A stretch of 64,000 bases of DNA from Alphaproteobacteria bacterium (GCA_040905865.1 JBBDQU010000053.1:32176-96175), one strand, 5' to 3'. Counted from the stretch's first letter, positions 32,316 through 41,936 are shown. The notes: a model not told the origin generated them from the sequence alone. A program made the numbers and translations.

Positions 32316-34088
32316 ATGTGTGGCATTTGCGGACACGTCACCTTCGATGGCGCGCCGGCCGATACGGTCGCCCTCGGTCGGATGGTCGATCGTCTGGCGC
32401 CCCGTGGCCCGGATGCCAGCGGGATCAATGCCCAGGGTAGGGTTGCGTTTGGACACCGCCGGCTGAAGATCATCGATCTTTCCAATCACGGCCAACAGCC
32501 GATGGTCGATTCCGAACTGGGTCTGACGCTGGTATTCAACGGCTGCATCTATAATTACCGTGAACTGAAAGCCGACCTGGAAACCAGGGGCTACCGGTTC
32601 TTTTCCACCAGCGATACGGAAGTGATCCTCAAGGCATACCATGCCTGGGGGACCGACTGCGTGCAGAAGCTGCAGGGCATGTTTGCCTTCGCCGTACATG
32701 AGCGGGACAGCGGTCGGGTGGTTCTGGCGCGGGACCGGCTGGGCATCAAGCCATTGTATCTTGCGGAAAGAGCGGACGGCATACTGTTCGCTTCATCGCT
32801 GCCGGCAATTCTGGCGGCCGGCGGAGTCAATACCGCGATCGATCCCGTCGCCTTGCATCATTACATGAGCTTTCATGCGGTGGTTCCGCCGCCTTTCACG
32901 ATTCTAAGAGGTGTGCGCAAACTGCCGCCGGCCACTGTCGCCGTCTTTGAGCCCGATGGGCGGCGCAGCGATAGCGTATACTGGCGTTTCGATCTGATAC
33001 AGGATGCGGCTGACATCGCGTTGAGCGCGGCGGAATGGGAGGAACGGGTCCTGGATGCGCTGCGGCTGGCCGTCAAGCGACGGATGGTTGCCGACGTGCC
33101 GGTCGGGGTGCTGCTGTCGGGAGGAGTCGATTCCAGCCTGATCGTCGGGCTGCTGGCGGAAGCCGGACAGTCGGGTCTGAAGACTTTCTCCATCGGCTTC
33201 GAGGAAGCGGGTGGCGAGAAAGGCGACGAGTTCCAGTATTCGGACCTGATCGCGAACCATTTCGGCACCGATCACACCCAGTTGTTCATTCCCTCCACGA
33301 ATCTGCTCGAAACCCTGCCGCGGACCTTCGCGGCAATGTCCGAACCCATGGTCAGCTACGATAATGTCGGGTTTTTCCTGCTGTCCCAGGAGGTCGCGAA
33401 GCATGTGAAGGTCGTGCAGAGCGGTCAGGGGGCTGACGAGGTGTTCGGCGGCTATCACTGGTATCCGCCGCTGATGGACAGCAATGACCCGGTCGCGGAT
33501 TACGCAAAGGTGTTTTTCGACCGCGATCATGAAGAATTCTCCCGCGCCGTCGATGATGCGCATATCAATGGCGACCACAGCCTGCAATTCGTTGCCGGAC
33601 AGTTCGCGGCGCCCGGGGCCGACCGCCCGGCGGAAAAAGCCCTGCGGCTGGATACCACCATCATGCTGGCGGACGATCCGGTAAAACGCGTCGACAACAT
33701 GACCATGGCCTGGGGGCTGGAAGCCCGGGTGCCGTTCCTGGATCATGAACTGGTCGAACTGTCAGGCCGCATACCGGCGGAATTGAAAATCATGGGCGGC
33801 GGCAAGACCGTCCTGAAAAACGCCGCCCGCCGCGTTATTCCCGCCGAAGTCATCGACCGGCCGAAGGGCTATTTTCCTGTCCCCGCCTTGAAATATATCG
33901 ACGGCCCCTATCTGGACTATGTCCGGGAGGCGCTGACGGGGCCGACGGCCCGTCAGCGGGGGGTGTTCAAATCCGATTATCTGGATGAACTGCTTGGCGA
34001 CCCCAGGGGGCATATCACGCCGTTGCGCGGCTCGAAGCTCTGGCAGGTCGCCGTCCTGGAACTGTGGTTGCAGACTCATGATATCTGA
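32316..34088 (+). CDS. asnO: N-acetylglutaminylglutamine amidotransferase (AsnB/AsnO-like)
   Basis: A 590-residue glutamine-dependent asparagine synthase-like enzyme. The glutaminase domain starts with the catalytic Cys2 (MCGICGHVTFDG) and has RGPDASG, FGHRRLKIID and FNGCIYNYREL. The synthase domain carries the pyrophosphatase loop LLSGGVDSSL, then QSGQGADEVFGGYHWY and GLEARVPFLDHELVEL. Together with the following two genes it matches the trio that makes the osmoprotectant N-acetylglutaminylglutamine amide (NAGGN), in which this enzyme converts the terminal carboxylate to amide. Its end overlaps the next gene by 11 bp. Confidence 0.92.
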   Translation: MCGICGHVTFDGAPADTVALGRMVDRLAPRGPDASGINAQGRVAFGHRRLKIIDLSNHGQQPMVDSELGLTLVFNGCIYNYRELKADLETRGYRFFSTSDTEVILKAYHAWGTDCVQKLQGMFAFAVHERDSGRVVLARDRLGIKPLYLAERADGILFASSLPAILAAGGVNTAIDPVALHHYMSFHAVVPPPFTILRGVRKLPPATVAVFEPDGRRSDSVYWRFDLIQDAADIALSAAEWEERVLDALRLAVKRRMVADVPVGVLLSGGVDSSLIVGLLAEAGQSGLKTFSIGFEEAGGEKGDEFQYSDLIANHFGTDHTQLFIPSTNLLETLPRTFAAMSEPMVSYDNVGFFLLSQEVAKHVKVVQSGQGADEVFGGYHWYPPLMDSNDPVADYAKVFFDRDHEEFSRAVDDAHINGDHSLQFVAGQFAAPGADRPAEKALRLDTTIMLADDPVKRVDNMTMAWGLEARVPFLDHELVELSGRIPAELKIMGGGKTVLKNAARRVIPAEVIDRPKGYFPVPALKYIDGPYLDYVREALTGPTARQRGVFKSDYLDELLGDPRGHITPLRGSKLWQVAVLELWLQTHDI

Positions 34089-35880
34089 CCGGAATACCGA
34101 AAGCGGATCGCCCGCGACGGGCGATCCGATGGACCCCAACCAGATGACGTCGCTCAAGCACTGGGGCGTGGCGCCCCGGGGAGCGCATGTCGACGCGATG
34201 CGCGCCAATGCTTTCATCGATTGCGGCTGGGGGCGTCTTATATTCGGACAGACGTTCGAGGATCCGGCGACTCTTGTGGAAGAGCTGGCGCATGAAAAGA
34301 ACGGGCAGCGCGATGTCGCCCTGTATTCCCGGGATTCGAATGTTGTCATCTCGCTGGCCCCGCAGCAGATGTTCCTCGACCCCTCGCTGACCTTCCGGCT
34401 GCCGCTGGAGCCTTATGGGCGGTCTTCGGTTGCCGGCGTGCCGGTGGATATCAGGCTCGCGTATGGCGCCGGCGACGAGGACAATATCAACCGGATTTAC
34501 AAATCCCATGGCATGGTGCCGGTTTATCCGGGCTTTCTGGCCGATCACGCGGATGACAACTGTCTGGTCCTGCTGGTTGCGGTGGACCGGGCCACGGGGA
34601 AAATTGTCGGTACGGTGACCGGCGTGGATCACCGCCGCGCCATCGAGGACCCCGACAACGGCAGCAGCCTGTGGGCGCTTGGCGTCGATTCGCAATGTCC
34701 GGTGCCCGGTGTCGGTATGTATTTGGTGCATGCGCTGGCCTGTGTGTTCAAGGAGCGCGGCCGCGCCTTCATGGACCTGTCGGTCATGCATGATAATGAC
34801 ACCGCCATCGCCCTGTACCGGCAGGTGGGTTTCGAACAGGTGCCGGTTTACTGTATCAAGAACAAGAACACGATCAATGAGCCGCTCTTCGTGGGGCCCG
34901 AACAGGAAGAATCCCTGAATATTTATGCGCAGATCATCGTTGATGCCGCCCGGCGGCGCGGCATATTTGTCGAAGTTCAGGACGCTGAAAACGGCTTCTT
35001 CCGTCTTTCCCTGGGGGGGAAGTCGATTTCGTGCCGGGAATCGCTGAGCGATTTTACCTCCGCGGTTGCCATGAGCCGCTGCGACGACAAATCGGTAACG
35101 CGCAAACTGCTTGCCAATGGCGGGATCAGGCTGCCGGCCCAGGCCGTCGTCGAGAGCGAGGAAGACGTCCGGGCGTTTCTCAAAGAGTATCCCAGGGTGG
35201 TCGTCAAGCCGGCGCGGGGTGAACAGGGAAACGGAATTTCGATCGACTTGCGCAATGTTGGCGAAATCATGGAAGCGATGGAGCGTGCCCGGCAGATCAA
35301 CGACAAGGTGCTGCTGGAGGAATATGTCGAAGGCGAGGATTTGCGTATCATCGTCATCGACGGTCGGGTCGTTGCCGCCGCCGTGCGCCGTCCGCCGGTG
35401 ATTCAGGGCGATGGCAAGCATACGATACGCGAACTCATAGACAAGCAGAGCCGCCGCCGCAGGGCGGCAACAGGGGGGGAAAGCATGATCCCCCTGGATG
35501 ACGAAACGATGCGGACATTACGGGAAACCGGCTACGAACTGGACGATGTCCTTGATTCGGGCGTCCATGTGACGGTCCGGAAGACTGCGAACCTCCATAC
35601 CGGGGGAACGATTCACGATGTGACCGACCACGTGAATCCGCGCCTGGTATCCGCGGCGGTCGCGGGCGCGCGCATCCTCGACATGCCGGTTGTCGGTTTT
35701 GATTTTCTGGTGCCGGACGTCAAGGCGCCTGAGTATCATGTCATCGAGGCCAATGAGCGGCCGGGGCTGGCCAACCACGAACCGCAACCCGTGGCGGAAC
35801 GTTTCATCGACTATCTTTTTCCGCAAACCCGTTCACGAGATCTCGGCCGCCGGCTGGAGGAGCAGGAACCTTCCGCATGA
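34078..35880 (+). CDS. ngg: N-acetylglutaminylglutamine synthetase (GNAT plus ATP-grasp)
   Basis: A 600-residue fusion. The N-terminal half has a GNAT acetyltransferase domain (about 125-285: VGTVTGVDHRRAIED, LWALGVDSQCPVPGVGMYLV, HDNDTAIALYRQVGFEQVP). The C-terminal half is an ATP-grasp ligase (about 300-590: RVVVKPARGEQGNGISID, VLLEEYVEGEDLRIIVIDG, FHVIEANERPGL-like YHVIEANERPGL). It acetylates and links glutamine units to make N-acetylglutaminylglutamine. The start is ambiguous: ATG 34078, 34129 or 34144 are all in frame. Middle gene of the NAGGN trio, overlapping both neighbours. Confidence 0.93.
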   Translation: MISDRNTESGSPATGDPMDPNQMTSLKHWGVAPRGAHVDAMRANAFIDCGWGRLIFGQTFEDPATLVEELAHEKNGQRDVALYSRDSNVVISLAPQQMFLDPSLTFRLPLEPYGRSSVAGVPVDIRLAYGAGDEDNINRIYKSHGMVPVYPGFLADHADDNCLVLLVAVDRATGKIVGTVTGVDHRRAIEDPDNGSSLWALGVDSQCPVPGVGMYLVHALACVFKERGRAFMDLSVMHDNDTAIALYRQVGFEQVPVYCIKNKNTINEPLFVGPEQEESLNIYAQIIVDAARRRGIFVEVQDAENGFFRLSLGGKSISCRESLSDFTSAVAMSRCDDKSVTRKLLANGGIRLPAQAVVESEEDVRAFLKEYPRVVVKPARGEQGNGISIDLRNVGEIMEAMERARQINDKVLLEEYVEGEDLRIIVIDGRVVAAAVRRPPVIQGDGKHTIRELIDKQSRRRRAATGGESMIPLDDETMRTLRETGYELDDVLDSGVHVTVRKTANLHTGGTIHDVTDHVNPRLVSAAVAGARILDMPVVGFDFLVPDVKAPEYHVIEANERPGLANHEPQPVAERFIDYLFPQTRSRDLGRRLEEQEPSA

Positions 35881-37013
35881 CGAATCCCGCAATCGATTCC
35901 GAGTACATCAAGGACGTGCTGGCCCGCCTTCTGGCGATCCGCAGCCCGTCTGGCAAGACGGATGCCATCGTCCGGCACACCTGTCTGGAACTGGATGCCC
36001 TTGATATTTCCTATGAACTGACGCGACGGGGCGCGATCCGGGCCCACCTCTCCGGCGAGCAGAAAAACCCCCGGCGCGCCGTCGTCGCGCATCTGGATAC
36101 ACTGGGCGCGATGGTCAAGCAACTCAAGCATAATGGCCGGCTCGCCTGTGTCCCGATCGGACACTGGTCCGCGCGCTTCGCCGAAGGCGCCCGGGTGACT
36201 ATCTATACCGAAGAGGGCCAGGAATTACGGGGCACGATCCTGCCGCTCAAGGCGTCGGGACATACCTATAACAAGGAAATCGATTCCCAGCCGGTCAAGT
36301 GGGACAATGTCGAAATTCGGGTGGACGAACCATGCACGAACCTGGACCATCTATGGGACCTGGGGTTTCGTGTCGGCGATTTCATAGCCATCGATACGGG
36401 CACCGAATTTCTCGACAATGGTTTCGTAAATTCGCGTCATCTGGACGACAAGGCGGGCGTCGCCTGCATGCTGGCCGCGGCCAAGGCTTTGCGCGATTCC
36501 GGGCGTGCGCCCGCGCTGGACAGTAACCTGCTGTTCACGATTTCCGAAGAAGTCGGGGTCGGCGCGTCCCATGTCCTGCACGGCGAAGTCGCTGAAATGG
36601 TTGCCGTGGACAACGGTACCCTTGCGCCGAACCAGAACACCTGTGAGTTCGGCGTAACCATCGCGATGATGGATTCCAGCGGTCCGTTCGATCGCCACCT
36701 GACGCAGCACCTGATCGACTTGTGCAAGCGCGATCAGCTGGATTTCAGCCGGGATATATTCAATTATTATCGTTCCGATGCCGCCGCCGCGCTGGAAGCC
36801 GGAAACGACATCCGCACGGCGCTGGTCTGTTTTGGGCTGGATGCCTCGCACGGGTATGAGCGCATACACATTCGTTCGCTGAACAACGTGGCGCAGCTTC
36901 TGGTGGGCTACCTGCTGTCGCGCCCGCTGTTCGCCCGGGACGAGATGGTTATCGGCTCCGAAAAGGACTTCCCGCTGATCGAGGCCAACACCGAGCAGCA
37001 GACCCGGCGGTAG
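35877..37013 (+). CDS. M42 family peptidase of the NAGGN osmoprotectant system
   Basis: A 378-residue zinc aminopeptidase-like protein (M42/FrvX type): VAHLDTLGAMVKQL with the first metal His-x-Asp, NSRHLDDKAGVACMLAA with the bridging Asp, FTISEEVGVGASHVL with the catalytic Glu pair, and LVCFGLDASHGYERIHI with the last His. It is the third conserved member of the NAGGN trio and may trim or turn over the dipeptide osmolyte. It overlaps the synthetase gene by 4 bp (ATGA) and is clearly translated with it. Confidence 0.93.
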   Translation: MTNPAIDSEYIKDVLARLLAIRSPSGKTDAIVRHTCLELDALDISYELTRRGAIRAHLSGEQKNPRRAVVAHLDTLGAMVKQLKHNGRLACVPIGHWSARFAEGARVTIYTEEGQELRGTILPLKASGHTYNKEIDSQPVKWDNVEIRVDEPCTNLDHLWDLGFRVGDFIAIDTGTEFLDNGFVNSRHLDDKAGVACMLAAAKALRDSGRAPALDSNLLFTISEEVGVGASHVLHGEVAEMVAVDNGTLAPNQNTCEFGVTIAMMDSSGPFDRHLTQHLIDLCKRDQLDFSRDIFNYYRSDAAAALEAGNDIRTALVCFGLDASHGYERIHIRSLNNVAQLLVGYLLSRPLFARDEMVIGSEKDFPLIEANTEQQTRR

Positions 37014-37041
37014 TCCGGCACCGGCTATCGTACCTTCACGT

Positions 37042-37074
37042 GTTGGTTGGGTCGCCGGAGGCGATTCAACCAAC
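37042..37074. terminator. Strong hairpin between convergent genes
   Basis: A 15-bp stem (GTTGGTTGGGTCGCC at 37042-37056 with 37060-37074, including two G-T wobble pairs) and a 3-base loop. It sits between the stops of the M42 gene and the minus-strand dehydrogenase gene. There is no U-tract on either side, so it may act as a bidirectional block or transcript-end stabiliser, not a classic intrinsic terminator. Confidence 0.55.
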
Positions 37075-37085
37075 CATGATCTGAT

Positions 37086-37892
37086 TTAGCGGTTCTTTAC
37101 CGGTGCGCGCCCGGCCTCGGAATTTACGAATGTCCCGCCCTGATAGATTTCCGTCGGGTCACCGTCCGCTTTCGGTGATTCAGCTGCGAGTACGGCTTTG
37201 GCAAAGTCTTCGCTCCTGTCCTGCGGTGCGTAACCGAAGCGCATGGCATTTGCATTGTCCCACCACGCCCGCCTGTTGTCCGACATGCCATAGAAGATTT
37301 CATAACGGATATCCGGATGATCCAGGCCGATGGACACCAGCTGTGCGAGATCGCGCGGTGATATCCATATCGCAAGCCGGCGCTTGTCGGCGGGCTCCAT
37401 CGCCACATTGCCGATGCGGATACAGGTTATTTCCATCCCGTACTTATCGGCATAAAGCGCGCCCATCGCTTCCCCGAAGGCCTTGGAAGCTCCGTAGCGG
37501 CTGTCCGGGCGCGGGATCGCCGTATGGTCGATGATCTGGTCGCGCCGGTAGAAGCCGGCGGCATGGTTGGAACTGGCGAAAACCACGCGTTTCACCCCGG
37601 TCCGGTAGGCGGACTCATACAGGTTGCGCACCCCGATGATGTTGGCGTCGAGAATAGTCTGCCAGTCCCCTTCGAACGCATGTCCGCCAAGGTGGAATAT
37701 GCCGTCAACGCCATCGGTCGCCGTCTGCACGGCATCCAGATCGGTCAGGTCGGCCGGCACATATGTCTCGTCGCCAGCGAGGTCGCCAATGGGTGCGATG
37801 TCGGACAGGCGCAGATTATACTTTCCCTTGAATTCCTTGCGCAGGAATGTGCCGATTCCGCCCGCGGCGCCGGTCAACAGAATGGTTTTCAT
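37086..37892 (-). CDS. Uronate dehydrogenase-like SDR oxidoreductase
   Basis: A 268-residue extended SDR: ILLTGAAGGIGTFLRKEF (NAD motif), YVPADLTDLDAV, IFHLGGHAFEGDW, catalytic FASSNHAAGFYRR and DSRYGASKAFGEAM (Tyr-x3-Lys), and YEIFYGMSDNRRAWWDN. This is the pattern of NAD-dependent uronate dehydrogenases, which turn galacturonate or glucuronate into aldaro-lactones. It is 12 bp after the FAH-family gene and probably in one operon with it and with another SDR (39129-40004). Substrate not proved. Confidence 0.85.
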   Translation of the reverse strand: MKTILLTGAAGGIGTFLRKEFKGKYNLRLSDIAPIGDLAGDETYVPADLTDLDAVQTATDGVDGIFHLGGHAFEGDWQTILDANIIGVRNLYESAYRTGVKRVVFASSNHAAGFYRRDQIIDHTAIPRPDSRYGASKAFGEAMGALYADKYGMEITCIRIGNVAMEPADKRRLAIWISPRDLAQLVSIGLDHPDIRYEIFYGMSDNRRAWWDNANAMRFGYAPQDRSEDFAKAVLAAESPKADGDPTEIYQGGTFVNSEAGRAPVKNR

Positions 37893-37904
37893 AGCACCGC
37901 CTCC

Positions 37905-39080
37905 TTAAAGAACGCCGCGTCTTGCGAGGTTGCGCATCAGCGCCGATGCGCCGAACACCCAGGGCGCGGCCTTGTCGCTGCTGGTGACCCGGTTGGTCAG
38001 TGAACCGAGCCTGGGGCTGGAGATAGTGACGATATCGCCGATCTTGTGGGTAAACCCTTCGCCTGGCGCGCCGCGGTCCTTGGTCGGCGCGAAAGCCGTC
38101 CCGGTGAACAGTGCCGCGCCGTCCGGGTACTGGTGATACGCGCCGAGGGTCTGCCCGGCGAGGTCGACAATGTCGCGGCTGATGCGCTGCATCGAACTTT
38201 CGCCGTCCATGACAAACTGGTCGTCGCCGGTAACCCGCATGGTCAGGAGCGCGTTGCGGATGTCGTCAAGCCCGAATGATTCGTCAATCAGGCGGATGAA
38301 CGGACCGATCGAACAGGATGCGTTGTTGTCCTTCGCCTTGCCTAGCAGCAAAGCGCTGCGCCCTTCGAAGTCGCGCAGATTGACATCGTTGCCCAGCGTC
38401 GCGCCGATGATTTTCCCGCTCGCGCCGAGGATCAGTACAATTTCCGGTTCCGGGTTGTTCCAGCGCGACCCCGGATGGATACCGACTTCCGCCCCGGTTC
38501 CGACGGCGGACATCGGCTGGCTCTTGGTGAAGATCTCCGCATCCGGACCGATTCCGACTTCGAGATACTGTGACCACATATCGCGTTCCAGCAGCGCCTG
38601 TTTCAGCGCGGCGGCTTCCGGCGATCCGGGAATAACGGCGGCCAGATTGTCGCCAATGGCGCCCATGATGACACGGCGGATTTCCTCCGCCGCTGCCGGG
38701 TCGCCTGCGGCGCGTTCCTCGATCACCCGTTCCAGCATCGACCCGACAAACGTGACTCCGGCCGCCTTCAGCGCTGACAGGTCGACCGGGGCCAGCAGCC
38801 AGGGCCCGGTCTGGTCCCGGGCATCGGCGGCGCTGTTGGCGATGACCGACCCGGCCGGGCCAAGGTCGTCGCCGATCGCATACCGGGCATAGGTTGCCGG
38901 ATCGTCGGCATTGATCAGGTCCGTCATCGTCGGCGCGGCGGCGGTGATGTCGAACAGGTTCCCGTCACGCAGGGTGACGACGGAAGGCCCGCCCGCATCC
39001 GGCCGCCAGATGCGGCCGACCAGTGTCGCGGTTTCGGCATCCGCGGGCAGCGTCGACCGGGCATCGAGAGAAAATTCCAT
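37905..39080 (-). CDS. Fumarylacetoacetate hydrolase-family sugar-acid enzyme
   Basis: A 391-residue FAH-family protein. The metal-binding core is in GIHPGSRWNNPEPEIVLIL (Glu-x-Glu), ATLGNDVNLRDFEGRSALLL, KAKDNNASCSIGPFIRL and TGTAFAPTKDRGAPGEGF. The length and these motifs resemble 2-keto-3-deoxy-D-pentonate dehydratases and related sugar-acid enzymes (XylX-like) more than fumarylacetoacetase. Flanked by two uronate-dehydrogenase-like SDR genes, it probably acts on a 2-keto-3-deoxy sugar acid; this is inference from context. Confidence 0.85.
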   Translation of the reverse strand: MEFSLDARSTLPADAETATLVGRIWRPDAGGPSVVTLRDGNLFDITAAAPTMTDLINADDPATYARYAIGDDLGPAGSVIANSAADARDQTGPWLLAPVDLSALKAAGVTFVGSMLERVIEERAAGDPAAAEEIRRVIMGAIGDNLAAVIPGSPEAAALKQALLERDMWSQYLEVGIGPDAEIFTKSQPMSAVGTGAEVGIHPGSRWNNPEPEIVLILGASGKIIGATLGNDVNLRDFEGRSALLLGKAKDNNASCSIGPFIRLIDESFGLDDIRNALLTMRVTGDDQFVMDGESSMQRISRDIVDLAGQTLGAYHQYPDGAALFTGTAFAPTKDRGAPGEGFTHKIGDIVTISSPRLGSLTNRVTSSDKAAPWVFGASALMRNLARRGVL

Positions 39081-39128
39081 AGAAGCGCTCCTGAACTGGC
39101 GGTGAGGCGTCCCTTCGTAATGGCGCCG

Positions 39129-40004
39129 TTACATCGTCCGCCCGTTGGTGGTGATGTTCCGGTGGATTTCCTCAGCGAATTCGATTTCGGAATCGTCTTC
39201 CGGTTCGTAGCCGATGACCTTGCGGGCATTGACGATGCTCCAGAACCCGCGCGTATTGTTTGAAACGCCATAGAATATCTGGAACGGAATGCCATCCTCG
39301 TTGCGGATATCCCCGGTCTCGATCGATTTGGTATATAGCTGCCGCATGTCGCGTTCGCTGATATAGGCGCCGAGGTCGCGCTTGTAGGTGACCAGGTCGC
39401 CGTCGAAATCGGCGGCGCGGACCGGGCGCGGCGCACCGACCCGGACCTGAACGTTTTCAACGACATGGCCGAAACGACCGGTAGCGAACATGAAACCCAG
39501 ATGTTCGTATGTCGCCTTTGCCCAACCGTAGAAATTATCGGAGCGCGGATAGGTCTCCGGTCCGACCATATCCAGCTGTCCGTTATGCAGTTTGCCCTCG
39601 TACCAGTCAGCGGCATGGTTCGACGAGGTTATGACGACTCGGCGGATTTTTTCCTCCACCGCCAGTCGCAGCACGTTGAAGGCCATGTCGACGCTTTTCC
39701 GTTCGACGAAATAGCCTTCGACCGGTTCGGGGCCGGGCCGTTCCTTCTTCCACTGTCCCGGCGCGCTGGTCTTCACGCCAGGGGTCTTCGCGCGGACATT
39801 GTGGACAATGGTGTCGACCCCGCGGAAATGCTGGCGGTATTTATCGACATCCGGGTCGCTGACATCGGCTTCGATGATGTCATTGGCATGCTGGCTCGGC
39901 CGCGTATCCAGCAGGGTAAGGTCGTACTTGTCGCGGAACGTCGGCAGCAACTGCCGCGTGATTTCGCCGGAAGCGCCGGTAATCAGTACCCGTCGTTTCG
40001 CCAT
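39129..40004 (-). CDS. NAD-dependent epimerase/dehydrogenase (SDR family)
   Basis: A 291-residue extended SDR with VLITGASGEITRQLLPTF, VDTIVHNVRAKTPG, catalytic ITSSNHAADWYEGK and DNFYGWAKATYEHLGF (Tyr-x3-Lys), and FQIFYGVSNNTRGFWS. It is a distant relative of the protein at 37086-37892 (shared SSNHAA and IFYG.S.N.R..W signatures). First gene of the minus-strand sugar-acid group; 48 bp separate it from the FAH-family gene. Substrate unknown. Confidence 0.85.
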   Translation of the reverse strand: MAKRRVLITGASGEITRQLLPTFRDKYDLTLLDTRPSQHANDIIEADVSDPDVDKYRQHFRGVDTIVHNVRAKTPGVKTSAPGQWKKERPGPEPVEGYFVERKSVDMAFNVLRLAVEEKIRRVVITSSNHAADWYEGKLHNGQLDMVGPETYPRSDNFYGWAKATYEHLGFMFATGRFGHVVENVQVRVGAPRPVRAADFDGDLVTYKRDLGAYISERDMRQLYTKSIETGDIRNEDGIPFQIFYGVSNNTRGFWSIVNARKVIGYEPEDDSEIEFAEEIHRNITTNGRTM

Positions 40005-40109
40005 ATGTCATTCTCCCAGTCGGTGGTGGCTTGCAGCAGCGTACCGGGCCGTTTGCCCTATGTCTGTCATTCGCGGACAGATCCCGCGCCACGCCAAAAC
40101 GAAAGTGTC

Positions 40110-40115
40110 ATTATA
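40110..40115 (-). promoter_or_regulatory. Possible -10 element of the sugar-acid operon
   Basis: On the minus strand a perfect TATAAT occurs about 105 bp upstream of the SDR gene starting at 40004, in the 169-bp gap after the M81 peptidase gene. No good -35 is found at the expected distance, so this is only a weak candidate. Confidence 0.25.
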
Positions 40116-40173
40116 TGGCGGGACGCCTGTCAGCGGTAGCCGATTCAATGTATTGCGGGGTGGCGGGGGCCGG

Positions 40174-41721
40174 TTACCAGTCCGGCGGAGTCCATTGCGT
40201 GTCGGGATCGAGCGGAAAGACCGGGCGCGGAAATCCGGTCCATTCGAAATTCGACAGGGTCGGCGAGGTCAGTCCCGGCGCGTCGCATTCGATGACCCGT
40301 TCGGGCGAAAAATAGGGCAGGAATCCAGCGCGGAAATGGCCGCGCGACTTTACCGTGACACTACGGGCCTCAGCCACCTTCACGCCGAAGCTTTCGAAGA
40401 AATTCGGGTCGATGCACTGTTCGCGGATCGAGGCAACGACCACCGTCACGCTGCCGACCTGCAGGACCGCCGTGGGGCCGAGGTCGAGTTGCAGATTGGC
40501 GAATGTGCCCGGATCCGCGCCGATGAACTTACCATCCGACAGGTTCAGAACGGTCGCCGGATGGCGGTATTCGTTTGAATAAACATCGGGCTCGGCACGA
40601 TTGAAAACGGCGTCGAAGTTTGCGCCGACGCCCAGAGTGTGGGCTTCGGCCGCCAGCGGCGGATCGTTCATGACGCCCAGTATGGCGCCCTTCGCACCGG
40701 ACGCGACCAGCGCCTCGAGCAGCCATGTGGTATTGCCCCTGCCGCCGCCACCGGGATTGTCCGCGACATCGGCAATGATGACGGAAGGCAATGCGGAATC
40801 CGCGCCACAGGCAACCGCCCGTGCGACGCAATCTTCCAGCGGCGTCAGGTGCGGGACGAAATAATCGTGCTGCGCCCATACCCGCTCCGCCAGTTGGCGG
40901 CAAATCGCGCGCGCCCGGCGCAGGTCGCTGCGCGTGGTCACCAGAAACGCCATCCCGTTATAGGGCGTATCGCCATAGGTGAAGCCGCCCAGGATGGAGA
41001 CGTTCATCACCTCGTCGTCGATACATGTCTGCCCCAGGTCAATGGCTTCGCCATAGGGGCCGACGGCGGTGCGCTGGCAGACCTGCGGCGCGACCAGCGG
41101 CAGCCGGATGAAGGCGGTTTGCGGTCGCAACCCGGCCAGCAGTTCGCGCATGGCGCCGGCGGCTTCCACGCCGCGCTCATACTGATCCACATGCGGGTTC
41201 GTCCGGTATGCGATCAGCATGTCCGTGGCGGCAACCATCTCGTCCGAAACATTGCCATGCAGATCCAGGGTGGAGATGATTGGCACCTCCGGGCCGACGA
41301 TGGCGCGCGCCATGGTGAACATGGCACCGTCGGGATCGGGTATTTCTGTGGTTACGGCGGCGCCGTGCTGTCCGAAATAGACCCCGTCCAGCGGCATGGC
41401 CGCCTCCAGCCCGCGTTTCATTTCTTCGCATAATTCGCGGTAGAAATCATGGTCGATCGGTCCCGCCGCGCCGATATCGGCGACAACGATGGGGACCGGG
41501 GTCCAGGGACCGCTTTGGTTCATCGCGTCGATGAAGCCGGTCATGGTGCCGCCCATGCGGGAATGTTCCCGTGCCGCATCGATCATGATGTCATCGCCGG
41601 ACAGGAGGACCTTTTCGGCAAAATCCTTTCGGTAGACAGGCGGTGCGAAGCGGTTGCTTTCCAGATGTAGCGCCAGCAACGCAATACGTTTGCCCGGCCC
41701 GGATTCCGATGGCTTCGTCAT
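40174..41721 (-). CDS. M81 family metallopeptidase (MlrC-like, DUF1485)
   Basis: A 515-residue protein of the MlrC family: IALLALHLESNRFAPPV, DGVYFGQHGAAVTTEIPDPDG, ISTLDLHGNVSDEM (metal residues) and YRTNPHVDQYERG, and C-terminal VIIADVADNPGGGGRGNTTWL. MlrC of sphingomonads opens degraded microcystin, but most homologues have unknown peptide or amide substrates. It is 169 bp upstream of the SDR gene and in the same direction. Full family length. Confidence 0.92.
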   Translation of the reverse strand: MTKPSESGPGKRIALLALHLESNRFAPPVYRKDFAEKVLLSGDDIMIDAAREHSRMGGTMTGFIDAMNQSGPWTPVPIVVADIGAAGPIDHDFYRELCEEMKRGLEAAMPLDGVYFGQHGAAVTTEIPDPDGAMFTMARAIVGPEVPIISTLDLHGNVSDEMVAATDMLIAYRTNPHVDQYERGVEAAGAMRELLAGLRPQTAFIRLPLVAPQVCQRTAVGPYGEAIDLGQTCIDDEVMNVSILGGFTYGDTPYNGMAFLVTTRSDLRRARAICRQLAERVWAQHDYFVPHLTPLEDCVARAVACGADSALPSVIIADVADNPGGGGRGNTTWLLEALVASGAKGAILGVMNDPPLAAEAHTLGVGANFDAVFNRAEPDVYSNEYRHPATVLNLSDGKFIGADPGTFANLQLDLGPTAVLQVGSVTVVVASIREQCIDPNFFESFGVKVAEARSVTVKSRGHFRAGFLPYFSPERVIECDAPGLTSPTLSNFEWTGFPRPVFPLDPDTQWTPPDW

Positions 41722-41936
41722 GAAATGCCTCTCTCGCGACCGTGTCCGTCAGGTGCTCATACTACGTGATTTCGAGCAATCCTACAGATAGTGGAAAATC
41801 TTCACAGGCTTATGTGCACTACCGCCGGCGTAATTCCGCGCGGCGGCGACCAGTCAATCGAAAGATACACGGCGCTGCAAGGAGAAGGGAGCCGAACGGA
41901 AGAAAAACGAAAAGCGGGAGTGGGATCGCAGCGGTG

